10,408 bases of DNA, taken from JBJXGC01 sp046154545 (GTDB lineage: Bacteria > Chloroflexota > Dehalococcoidia > Tepidiformales > Tepidiformaceae). A program made the position numbers and the translations under genes. This document shows, in pieces, positions 4,390 through 10,408 of this stretch. Where the stretch lies: assembly GCA_046154545.1 (NCBI GenBank), contig JBJXGC010000345.1, forward strand, positions 1 to 10,408, written 5' to 3'. Under the pieces are notes generated by a model. It ran no database searches and was not told where the DNA came from. It saw nothing but the letters and a program-made list of their open reading frames with translations. Numbering within the stretch: the stretch's first letter is position 1; each line of letters starts with the position of its first letter.

Positions 4390-6843
4390 TCAGACGAGGC
4401 GGCGGGTGCGCTGGCGCCACCATATGGCCGCGATGCAGACCGTGATGATCACTGCCAGTCCGGCCCAGGCCCGCCGGACATCACCGGTGAGGATGTCCCC
4501 GAAGCGGTTGGAGATGGACACGAAGGCGACGCGTCCCTCGGCGTCGGAGCCGTAGGCGCCGAACCCCGGGAGCCGGCAGGCGTCGAGCACCTCGCCGGCG
4601 CAGCCGCTGGCGCTGATCTCCAGCGCGGAGGTGACCCCGCTGAACGACCAGAAATCGGTCGTAATGCCACCCAGGATCGTCCCGGCGACGCCCAGGTCGG
4701 CCAGTGGCAAGACGCCGCCGGAGAAGACGATCTGGAGGAGGACGACCCCGATCGCGAGGAGTAAGGTCTGTTCTTCGCGGGGCGAGAAGGCGGAGATGAG
4801 CAGGCCCCACATCATGCCGGAGAACACGGCGAGCAGGAGGGTAAGGTAGATGGCCGCGTAGCCGGCCGCGCCGAGCCCGCTGAACTCCACCCAGGAGACC
4901 AGGAACACGAAGAGGGCGGCCGCGTGATAGAGCGCGATCGCAAAGTTCGACGTGACCTTCGAGGCCACGTACGCGCCGGGGCTGAGGCCGATCATCCGTT
5001 CGCGCCCATAGATCGCCCGCTCCTTGACGATGTCGCGGACGACGCTCAGGGTCCCGAGGAGGACGGGCGCAAGCGAGTAGAGGTAGGCGAGGGTCATGGC
5101 CCGGGCCGCGTCGCCCGACCGGTAGTCCAGCACGTCGCGCGGCCAGGCGATGAAGTTGAGCAGGCCCACCGCCGGGCCGAGCAAGAGGAGGATGAGCAGG
5201 GCCGTCCGGTCGCGCCGCTGGATATCGAGCGACCGGCGCGTGAGGAGCCAGAACTGCCGCCACCAGGAGACGGCCGGGGCGCGGGACCGGCCCGAGCGGG
5301 CGGCGTGCGGGGCGCCCACCGGGAGGCGGCTGGTCACGAAACGCTCGTGGTCGGCGGATTCGTCGAAGGCCCCGGCCCATTCGGCCGGGCTCCGGTCGAA
5401 GGCGACACGTTCGTAGATCGCGTCGAACTCGGCGACATCGAAGAAGGCGGTGGCCGCGGCGGGAGGGCCGAAGTAGGCCAGGCGCCCCCCGGGCGCGAGG
5501 AATGCGACCTGGTCGCAGAGGCGGACGTTGCGGGTGGCATGGGTGACCAGGACGATCGTGTGGCCATCGTCGGCCAGGCGGCGGAATTCGCGCATGAGCT
5601 GGGCCTCGGTCGCCGGGTCGAGGCCGGAGGTCGCCTCGTCGAGGAAAAGCAGCCCCGGGTTGGCAAGGAGTTCCACCGCGATCGAGACGCGCCGCCGCTC
5701 GCCGCCGCTGAGGCGGTTGATGGGGATTCCGGCCCGGTGGGTGAGGCTAAGCGTCTCCATCACCTGCGCGACGCGGTCGCGGCGGGCCTGGGCGGTGGTC
5801 TCCCGTGGGAGCCGGAGTTCGGCGCTGTAGGAGAGGGCGGCTTCGACGGGAAGCTCGCGGTGGAGGAGTTCGTCCTGGGGGACGTAGCCGACGACCGCCC
5901 CATCGTGGAAGACGCCGGCCGTGAGCCGCCGCCCGTCGTAGCGGACCTCCCCGTCACCCGGTTCGGCGAGGCCGAGGAGGAGGCGCATGAGCGTCGATTT
6001 GCCGGCGCCCGAGGCGCCAACGAGCGCGACGAACTCGGCCGGGAGGGCGCTGAACGTGACCTCCTGGACGAGGCGGACCTCGCCCGCCGTCATCGAGACG
6101 CCGAGACAATCCACGCGCAGGCCCGTGCCCGCCCGGAAGACGGAGAGCACGCCGTCGTGGCAGAGCATGCGGACGGAGCCGGCGCGGGCGATGTCGCCAT
6201 CGTGCAGGGGAGCGTCCTCGATGGGCTGGCGGCCGATGAAGACGCCGCCGGAGAGGGCGCGCAGGCGGAAGGCTTCGTCCTCCCAGTAGATCTCCGCGTG
6301 GTGCGGGGCGACGCCCGGGGCATCGAGCACGAGGTCGTTGGAGGAGTCGCGCCCGATGCGAAGCCGGCCGCCGGGGAGGCGGACCGGGGCGAGCGGGACG
6401 AGCTGCTCTTCGAAGGTGCGCAGGGCGCCACCGCGAAGTTCAGCGACCCAGCCGGCGGCCTGGGCGAGGGCGGGGAAGCGGGAGGCGAGCCGCGCGAACT
6501 CCGGCGCCGCGAGGACGAAGAGGGCGCCGGCCGAGCGGCAGACGACGCCGGCGTTGCGGGGGGCGCCGGAGACGACGCCCATTTCGCCGAACGGGCTGCC
6601 CGGGCCGAGCGAGGCGATGACCGCTCGTGGCTCGCCCGCATCAGCGACGACGTCGAAGCTCCCGGAGACGACGAGGTAGAGGGCGTCGGATGGGTCGCCC
6701 CTGGCGAAGACCGGGGCGCCAGCGGCGAAGGCCGTGAGCTGCCCGGCATCGGCCACGATCTGCAGCTCGTGCTCACCGAGGCCGTTGAAGAGGACGACAC
6801 CCTCAAGCAGTTGTCCGAGCCCGTCGGCCGGCGCGCCGGTCAT
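4390..6843 (-). CDS. cNMP-binding / FHA-like / ABC ATPase / ABC-2 permease fusion exporter
   Basis: An 817-residue ABCG-type half-transporter with two regulatory domains in front. Order: cyclic-nucleotide-binding domain (about 15-130) with a good phosphate-binding cassette FGEMGVVSGAPRNAGV (85-100; Glu87 and Arg96 kept); FHA-like domain (about 150-236; GRDSSNDLVL at 164-173, HHAEI at 181-185); ABC ATPase (about 243-460) with Walker A GASGAGKST (276-284), Q-loop Gln323, signature LSGGE (378-382), Walker B LLFLDEATSGLD (398-409) and switch His435; then an ABC-2 membrane domain (about 525-807) with roughly six helices, an ERAIYGRERMIGLS coupling motif (608-620) and a long cysteine-containing outer loop (730-790; Cys748, Cys756) before the last helix. 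FHA-ABC-ABC2 chains are known, for example Rv1747 of Mycobacterium tuberculosis; the added cNMP domain suggests second-messenger gating. The substrate is unknown; lipids or cell-envelope intermediates are a guess. An in-frame stop at 6850-6852 makes the ATG at 6843 the only sensible start. It follows the CoxG-like gene by 22 nt, so the two are co-transcribed. Confidence 0.9.
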   Translation of the reverse strand: MTGAPADGLGQLLEGVVLFNGLGEHELQIVADAGQLTAFAAGAPVFARGDPSDALYLVVSGSFDVVADAGEPRAVIASLGPGSPFGEMGVVSGAPRNAGVVCRSAGALFVLAAPEFARLASRFPALAQAAGWVAELRGGALRTFEEQLVPLAPVRLPGGRLRIGRDSSNDLVLDAPGVAPHHAEIYWEDEAFRLRALSGGVFIGRQPIEDAPLHDGDIARAGSVRMLCHDGVLSVFRAGTGLRVDCLGVSMTAGEVRLVQEVTFSALPAEFVALVGASGAGKSTLMRLLLGLAEPGDGEVRYDGRRLTAGVFHDGAVVGYVPQDELLHRELPVEAALSYSAELRLPRETTAQARRDRVAQVMETLSLTHRAGIPINRLSGGERRRVSIAVELLANPGLLFLDEATSGLDPATEAQLMREFRRLADDGHTIVLVTHATRNVRLCDQVAFLAPGGRLAYFGPPAAATAFFDVAEFDAIYERVAFDRSPAEWAGAFDESADHERFVTSRLPVGAPHAARSGRSRAPAVSWWRQFWLLTRRSLDIQRRDRTALLILLLLGPAVGLLNFIAWPRDVLDYRSGDAARAMTLAYLYSLAPVLLGTLSVVRDIVKERAIYGRERMIGLSPGAYVASKVTSNFAIALYHAAALFVFLVSWVEFSGLGAAGYAAIYLTLLLAVFSGMMWGLLISAFSPREEQTLLLAIGVVLLQIVFSGGVLPLADLGVAGTILGGITTDFWSFSGVTSALEISASGCAGEVLDACRLPGFGAYGSDAEGRVAFVSISNRFGDILTGDVRRAWAGLAVIITVCIAAIWWRQRTRRLV

Positions 6844-6865
6844 CGGGGTTCATCGCCCGGCGACC

Positions 6866-7327
6866 TCACGGCGCCGCCGCACCTTCCGGCGCCTGCTCCA
6901 GCTCTTTGTCCAGCGCGCCGAAGGTTTGGCCCATGATGAGCTTCACGGTGGGCTCGATGATCGGCCCGCCGAGCATGCTGAGGGCGCCGGTGGTCTCGAC
7001 GGCGAGCGTGTAGTTCACGAGGGTGCCTTCGGGTGCCGGTGCCAGGCGGAAGCGGCCATCGATGGCGAGGCTGCCCGCCGAACCACTGCCGCTGGCCTGG
7101 AGGCGATAGCTCGCAGGGCGGTCGAATTCACCAAGAGACACGTCGGCGCTGACCCGGATGGTGCTGACGACGATGCTCACGGCGAGGGTGATGCGGAACT
7201 GGCCGGGAGCGACTTCGCGGAACTCTTCGCAGCCGTGGATAGAGCGCTGGAGCGCGGCCGGGCTGGTGAGCGTGTCGAAGACGGCGGACGGCGTGCCGTG
7301 AAACGTGTAGTCGCCCTTGAACTCCAT
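6866..7327 (-). CDS. CoxG-like SRPBCC family protein
   Basis: The 153-residue product matches the CoxG (carbon monoxide dehydrogenase subunit G) branch of the START/SRPBCC helix-grip fold. Features are an opening MEFKGDYTF strand, the VFDTLTSPAALQRSIHGCEEFRE helix region (16-38) with the family's GC-E turn, and the seven-strand sheet. A long C-terminal helix, VKLIMGQTFGALDKELEQ (128-145), closes the hydrophobic pocket. In CO-oxidising bacteria CoxG helps attach the Mo-CODH to the membrane. No cox structural gene is present here, and family members occur widely without CODH, where a lipid- or quinone-like ligand is assumed. GGAGG (complement of 7335-7339) lies 7 nt before the ATG and fixes the start. 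It is the first gene of a two-gene operon with the ABC exporter, suggesting that it handles a hydrophobic substrate or membrane component for it. Confidence 0.8.
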   Translation of the reverse strand: MEFKGDYTFHGTPSAVFDTLTSPAALQRSIHGCEEFREVAPGQFRITLAVSIVVSTIRVSADVSLGEFDRPASYRLQASGSGSAGSLAIDGRFRLAPAPEGTLVNYTLAVETTGALSMLGGPIIEPTVKLIMGQTFGALDKELEQAPEGAAAP

Positions 7328-7357
7328 CGGTGGGCCTCCGGCGGTTCGATGGCGGTA

Positions 7358-7363
7358 GCATAC
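7358..7363 (-). promoter_or_regulatory. Candidate -10 box of the CoxG-like/exporter operon
   Basis: On the minus strand the hexamer reads TATGCT, 30 nt before the ATG at 7327, leaving space for the GGAGG ribosome site. No clear -35 at 16-18 nt. It is the best -10 candidate in the 144-nt divergent gap shared with the second toxin-antitoxin operon. Confidence 0.35.
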
Positions 7364-7428
7364 GCAGGCGCCTGATAGCCGCTACACCAGAGTTGGCTTG
7401 CTACCTGACCCGGCGGAACAAGGAGAAG

Positions 7429-7446
7429 GGCAGCTCCAAAGCTGCC
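7429..7446. promoter_or_regulatory. Candidate operator of the second toxin-antitoxin operon
   Basis: A perfect inverted repeat, GGCAGCT-CCAA-AGCTGCC (7-bp arms, 4-nt centre), covers the expected -35 region, 13 nt before the TATACT -10. This is where toxin-antitoxin autorepressors commonly bind. It could also form a small DNA or RNA hairpin, but it lies upstream of the inferred transcription start. Confidence 0.45.
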
Positions 7447-7459
7447 AGCGAGCCTGCCT

Positions 7460-7465
7460 TATACT
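7460..7465 (+). promoter_or_regulatory. -10 box, leaderless start of the second toxin-antitoxin operon
   Basis: TATACT (5 of 6 to TATAAT) ends 6 nt before the ATG at 7472, so the predicted transcript begins at or beside the start codon. The purine run GGGAG immediately before the ATG is too close (1 nt) to act as a Shine-Dalgarno. Confidence 0.5.
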
Positions 7466-7471
7466 GGGAGC

Positions 7472-7678
7472 ATGACCACCGCCAAACTTGAATTGCAGCG
7501 CATCATCCAGGGCCTAACGGATGAAGAGGCCGAGGACATCCTCGATGTCGTCCTCATGCAGATCGAGCCGGAGACGATCACCGACGAAGACCACGCCGAA
7601 TCTCTCCGCCGCCTGGCGGAGATGAAAGCGGGCGACTCCGTCCGATGGGAGGATCTCAAACGTGATCTCAACTTGTGA
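7472..7678 (+). CDS. Small antitoxin (RelB/Phd-like tail) of a RelE-type pair
   Basis: A 68-residue acidic protein. The first half is helical (KLELQRIIQGL, then EEAEDILDVVLMQ) and has no clear ribbon-helix-helix. The second half, RRLAEMKAGDSVRWEDLKRD (46-65), carries the GDSVxWEDLK-type motif seen at the C-terminus of many antitoxins paired with RelE/ParE toxins; this part normally wraps around and blocks the toxin. It overlaps the toxin start by 4 nt (GTGA), the usual antitoxin-first coupled arrangement. Expected to autorepress through the inverted repeat at 7429-7446, though the DNA-binding element in this protein is not obvious. Identification rests on size, tail motif and partner. Confidence 0.72.
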   Translation: MTTAKLELQRIIQGLTDEEAEDILDVVLMQIEPETITDEDHAESLRRLAEMKAGDSVRWEDLKRDLNL

Positions 7679-7938
7679 CCTACACGCTTGAACTGTCGTC
7701 GCAGGCGCAATCGTACCTGAGGCGCCAGACTCCCGGCGCCCAGCGGCGTATCGGCCGCCGGCTCGACCAGCTTTGCGACGACCCCTACGACGCGAGCATC
7801 TCGAAGGTGCTCGTAGGCAGGGGAGGGCAGCGGTCGTCGCGGGTCGGTGACTTCCGGATTCTCTATTTCGTTGACGACACGGTCCGGGTTGTGGACGTGA
7901 GCGACATTGGCCCGCGCGGAGATGTCTACGGCCCGTGA
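7675..7938 (+). CDS. RelE/ParE-family toxin
   Basis: An 87-residue basic protein with the RelE/ParE fold. It has an N-terminal strand YTLELSSQAQSYLRR, a helical hairpin (about 9-35), then the diagnostic strands RSSRVGDFRILYFVDD (53-68), VRVVDVSDIG (70-79) and the terminal PRGDVYGP. Arg56, Arg61, Arg81 and Tyr85 correspond in position to the conserved basic and aromatic residues of the superfamily. The usual His of the last strand (GHRxxVY) is Pro80 here, so ribosome-dependent mRNA cleavage and gyrase inhibition cannot be told apart by sequence. It starts with GTG inside the antitoxin stop (GTGA), indicating coupled translation. Unlike the toxin at 1573, the reading frame is intact. Confidence 0.83.
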   Translation: MTYTLELSSQAQSYLRRQTPGAQRRIGRRLDQLCDDPYDASISKVLVGRGGQRSSRVGDFRILYFVDDTVRVVDVSDIGPRGDVYGP

Positions 7939-7966
7939 TGCCGGGCCCACCCGCGGGCCACGCATC
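7937..7966 (+). terminator. Long hairpin overlapping the toxin stop codon
   Basis: GATGC and GGCCC (7937-7941, 7944-7948) pair with GGGCC and GCATC (7955-7959, 7962-7966). The stem has 12-nt arms with a 2x2 internal mismatch and a 6-nt loop. It begins within the TGA of the toxin gene and ends 28 nt before the -10 box of the next gene. Without a T-tract it is either a non-canonical terminator insulating the CoA-transferase gene or a 3'-end mRNA stabiliser. Confidence 0.45.
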
Positions 7967-7993
7967 TCCGGTCGCCCATCGCACTCCGCCACG

Positions 7994-7999
7994 TACACT
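7994..7999 (+). promoter_or_regulatory. -10 box, leaderless start of the CoA-transferase gene
   Basis: TACACT ends 7 nt before the ATG at 8007. No Shine-Dalgarno is present between the toxin hairpin and that ATG, so the transcript probably starts at the initiation codon. No -35 is evident. Confidence 0.42.
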
Positions 8000-8006
8000 A
8001 CACCGC

Positions 8007-10408
8007 ATGCTCAGCCCTTACCGCGTCCTCGACCTCACCTCCGGGCTCGCCGATATCGGCCCCATGATCCTCGCGGACCTCGGCGCGGACGTGATCAAGG
8101 TCGAGCCGCCGGGCGGTTCTCCGGGCCGCCAGGCCGAGCCGCGGCTCCCGGACGCACTCGGCTCGGCGCGATTTCACGACTACAACCGGAACAAACGCAG
8201 CGTCACCATCGACTTCGACGGAGCCGCCGGCCGGGCGCGGTTCCTGGACCTGGTCCGTGGCGCCGACTTTCTCATGGAAGATGCACCAGCGGGGGCGATG
8301 GCCGCTCGCGGGCTCGGCTGGGAGCAACTCCGGGCGGTCAATCCCGGGCTGGTCTACGTTGCCTCGTCGCCGTTCGGGCAGGACGGGCCGTACGCCCACC
8401 ACCTGAGCACGGACCTCACGCTGGCCGCGATGGGCGGCATGGTGGCTGTGAACGGCGACCCGGACCGTGCCCCCGTCCGGATTTCGATCCCACAGACGTG
8501 GCTTCACGCCGGGGCGGAGAGCGCGGTTGCCGCGCTGGTCGCCCATCAGCGGCGGCTCCAGACGGGCGAAGGCCAGTTCGCCGACCTCTCCGTCCAGGCG
8601 AGCGTCTTCTGGACCGGCCTCAACTCCATGATCGCCCACGCCGTGCAGGGCAGGAACTACGAGCGCAACGGCACGCTGCTCGACCTGAGCGTTATCGTGC
8701 TCAAGCTCTGTTTCCCCTGCAAAGACGGGGAAGTCGTGCTCCTCGCCAGTGGCCCGGCCATGATCGCGATGATTGGCTGGATGGCTGAGGAGGGGATCGT
8801 ACCCGCGTCGTGGCTGACCGATGAGGACTGGAAGACGTACGACGTCCGCATGCTCACCGGCGGGACGATGATTATCCCCTACGCGGAGGTGCTCGCGCGG
8901 ATCGGCGACTACTGCCTGCAGCACGGCAAACAGGAGCTGCTGGAACTCGGCCTTGCCGCCAACGTCACCATCGCGCCGGTGTCGCGGGTCGATGAGGTGC
9001 TCGCGTTTCGCCACCTGGAGGAGCGGAAATACTGGCAGCCATACCCCCTTGCGGACGGCCGGACGGTGAGGATCCCCGGCCCGTTCGTGCGCCTGGAGGA
9101 GACTCCGATCGCCATCACGCGGCCCGCCCCGGCACCCGGGGAGCACACGGCCGAGGTCCTCGCCGCCTCGCGAGCGCCCGCCGCCGTACCGCCTGCTTCG
9201 CCGGCCGGCCTGCTCCCTTTCGCGGGCCTGAAGGTCGCCGACTTCTCCTGGATCGGCGTCGGCCCGATTACGGCCAAGTACTTTGCGGACCACGGCGCCG
9301 ATGTCGTGCGGGTCGAAACGGCGAGCCCGGCCGACCGGCTCCGCGCGGCCGGTCCCCACAAAGACGGCGTCCCCGGGGTGAACCGTTCGCAGTTCTTCGG
9401 GGCCTTCAACACCTCCAAGAAGGGGATGACGCTGAACCTGAAGGACCCGGCGGCCCAGGCGATTGCGAAGAAGCTCCTCGCCTGGTGCGACGTTGCGATC
9501 GAATCCTTCACGCCGGGCACCATGGCCGACCTCGGCCTCGGCTACGACGTCGCCAGGGAGCTGAACCCGGGGATCATCATGGTCAGCAGCTGCCTGATGG
9601 GGCAGACGGGGCCGGCAGCGAAGCTCGCGGGGTACGGCTACCACGCCGCCGCGATATCCGGCTTCTACGAACTCACCGGCTGGGACGACCGGCCGCCGGC
9701 CGGGCCGTTCAACGCCTACACGGATGTCATCGCCCCGCACTTCCTGGCGGCGACGGTGATGGCCGCGCTCGACCACCGCCGCCGCACGGGCCAGGGCCAG
9801 TACATCGAGCAGGCGCAGATGGAGTCGGCCCTCCACTTCCTCGCGCCTGAGTTCATCGACCACCAGGTGACGGGCGCGGTCCCGCGGCGGGCCGGCAACG
9901 ATAGCCCGTACGCCGCACCCCACAACACCTACCCGGCCGCGGGTGAGGACCAGTGGATCGCGATCGCCTGCGAAACGGACGAACAATGGCAGGCACTGCG
10001 GGCGGGGATGGGCAACCCGGCCGGGGTAGCGGACCCGGCCTTCGATTCGCTCGCAGGCCGCCTGGCGGCGCGCCGGGAGATCGATACGACAATCAGCGCA
10101 TGGACGACGGGCCAGGAGCGGTACGCGCTCATGGCGGCGCTCCAGGCCGCGGGCGTGCCCGCGGGGGTCGTCCAGCGCTCCAGCGACCTGCAGGACGATC
10201 CCCAGTTGGCGCATCGCCACTTCTTCCGGCCGATGGTGCACGCCGAGATGGGCGAAATCCCGTACGAAGGGCACATGTTCCGGATTGCGGGCTACGAAAA
10301 CGGCCCACGTTTTCCGGCGCCCTGCCTTGGCGCCGACACCTACGAGGTGCTGACCGGGCAGCTCGGGATGACCGATGACGAGGCGGCTGAGGCGTTGGCG
10401 AGCGGCGC
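8007..10408 (+). CDS. Tandem double-domain CaiB/BaiF (family III) CoA-transferase, 3' end outside window
   Basis: Cytosolic enzyme moving CoA between carboxylic acids through an aspartyl-CoA thioester. The 800 residues visible contain two complete family III units. Unit 1 (about 4-370) opens YRVLDLTSGLADIG and has GADVIKVEPPGGSPGR (26-41) and the catalytic segment GQFADLSVQAS with Asp193. Unit 2 (about 405-800) opens GLKVADFSWIGVGP and has HGADVVRVETASPADRLR (429-446) and the same relative segment, GQYIEQAQMES, with Glu601 where Asp is usual. A Pro/Ala-rich linker (372-404) joins them. Single-unit family members are about 400 residues and form interlocked dimers; a fused pair would supply both halves in one chain, probably with one active site working. 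The ATG at 8007 is the first in frame before the conserved strand, behind a -10-like box. The stop lies beyond 10408. The substrate cannot be read from sequence; formyl-, carnitine-, bile-acid- or succinyl-CoA-type reactions occur in the family. Confidence 0.9.
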   Translation, partial: MLSPYRVLDLTSGLADIGPMILADLGADVIKVEPPGGSPGRQAEPRLPDALGSARFHDYNRNKRSVTIDFDGAAGRARFLDLVRGADFLMEDAPAGAMAARGLGWEQLRAVNPGLVYVASSPFGQDGPYAHHLSTDLTLAAMGGMVAVNGDPDRAPVRISIPQTWLHAGAESAVAALVAHQRRLQTGEGQFADLSVQASVFWTGLNSMIAHAVQGRNYERNGTLLDLSVIVLKLCFPCKDGEVVLLASGPAMIAMIGWMAEEGIVPASWLTDEDWKTYDVRMLTGGTMIIPYAEVLARIGDYCLQHGKQELLELGLAANVTIAPVSRVDEVLAFRHLEERKYWQPYPLADGRTVRIPGPFVRLEETPIAITRPAPAPGEHTAEVLAASRAPAAVPPASPAGLLPFAGLKVADFSWIGVGPITAKYFADHGADVVRVETASPADRLRAAGPHKDGVPGVNRSQFFGAFNTSKKGMTLNLKDPAAQAIAKKLLAWCDVAIESFTPGTMADLGLGYDVARELNPGIIMVSSCLMGQTGPAAKLAGYGYHAAAISGFYELTGWDDRPPAGPFNAYTDVIAPHFLAATVMAALDHRRRTGQGQYIEQAQMESALHFLAPEFIDHQVTGAVPRRAGNDSPYAAPHNTYPAAGEDQWIAIACETDEQWQALRAGMGNPAGVADPAFDSLAGRLAARREIDTTISAWTTGQERYALMAALQAAGVPAGVVQRSSDLQDDPQLAHRHFFRPMVHAEMGEIPYEGHMFRIAGYENGPRFPAPCLGADTYEVLTGQLGMTDDEAAEALASG

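Noticed and set aside
4924..6936. 670-codon open frame on the plus strand opposite the exporter gene
   Set aside because: Codon-bias shadow: Glu/Gly/Ala/Arg-rich with no domain, while the minus strand carries full ABC motifs.
7998..10274. 758-codon open frame on the minus strand opposite the CoA-transferase
   Set aside because: Low-complexity Arg/Gly/Val composition typical of the antisense of GC-rich codons; the plus strand encodes a clear two-unit CaiB/BaiF protein.

Overview
The window is GC-rich, gene-dense bacterial chromosome with no rRNA, tRNA, CRISPR array, transposase or phage gene visible. A Chloroflexota (perhaps Dehalococcoidia-like) or other GC-rich soil or thermal bacterium would fit. 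The grounds are the toxin-antitoxin families, a type I glutamine synthetase without the adenylylation tyrosine, frequent leaderless-looking starts and a dispersed CCCTCACCCC-type repeat. This assignment is a weak inference.

Layout, left to right. (a) 97-1170 (+): an aminoglycoside-phosphotransferase-fold kinase of the acyl-CoA-metabolism-associated type. (b) 1266-1874 (+): a toxin-antitoxin operon with an intact AbrB/MazE-like antitoxin and a RelE-like toxin broken by a -1 frameshift near 1660. (c) 1962-2010: a dispersed-repeat-like hairpin in the intergenic region. (d) 2173-3618 (+): glutamine synthetase glnA, followed by a strong GC hairpin terminator at 3651-3678. (e) 3737-4114 (-): a small secreted protein of unknown function with two cysteines. 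(f) 4115-4389: a gap holding an exact 24-bp inverted repeat. (g) 7327-4390 (-): a two-gene operon, a CoxG/SRPBCC lipid-binding-fold protein followed by an 817-residue exporter that joins a cyclic-nucleotide-binding domain, an FHA-like domain, an ABC ATPase and an ABC-2 membrane domain in one chain. (h) 7472-7938 (+): a second, intact toxin-antitoxin operon with a leaderless-looking start and a candidate operator. (i) 8007-10408 (+): a tandem (double-domain) CaiB/BaiF CoA-transferase that runs off the window.

The kinase-like gene and the CoA-transferase suggest acyl-CoA or xenobiotic carboxylate metabolism nearby, and glnA provides ammonium assimilation. The most unusual item is the signal-gated ABC exporter coupled to a CoxG-like protein. 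The frameshifted toxin beside an intact antitoxin, the Tyr-to-Phe change in GlnA and the long inverted repeat also deserve checking. Long open frames opposite glnA, the exporter and the CoA-transferase are codon-bias shadows and are not annotated.
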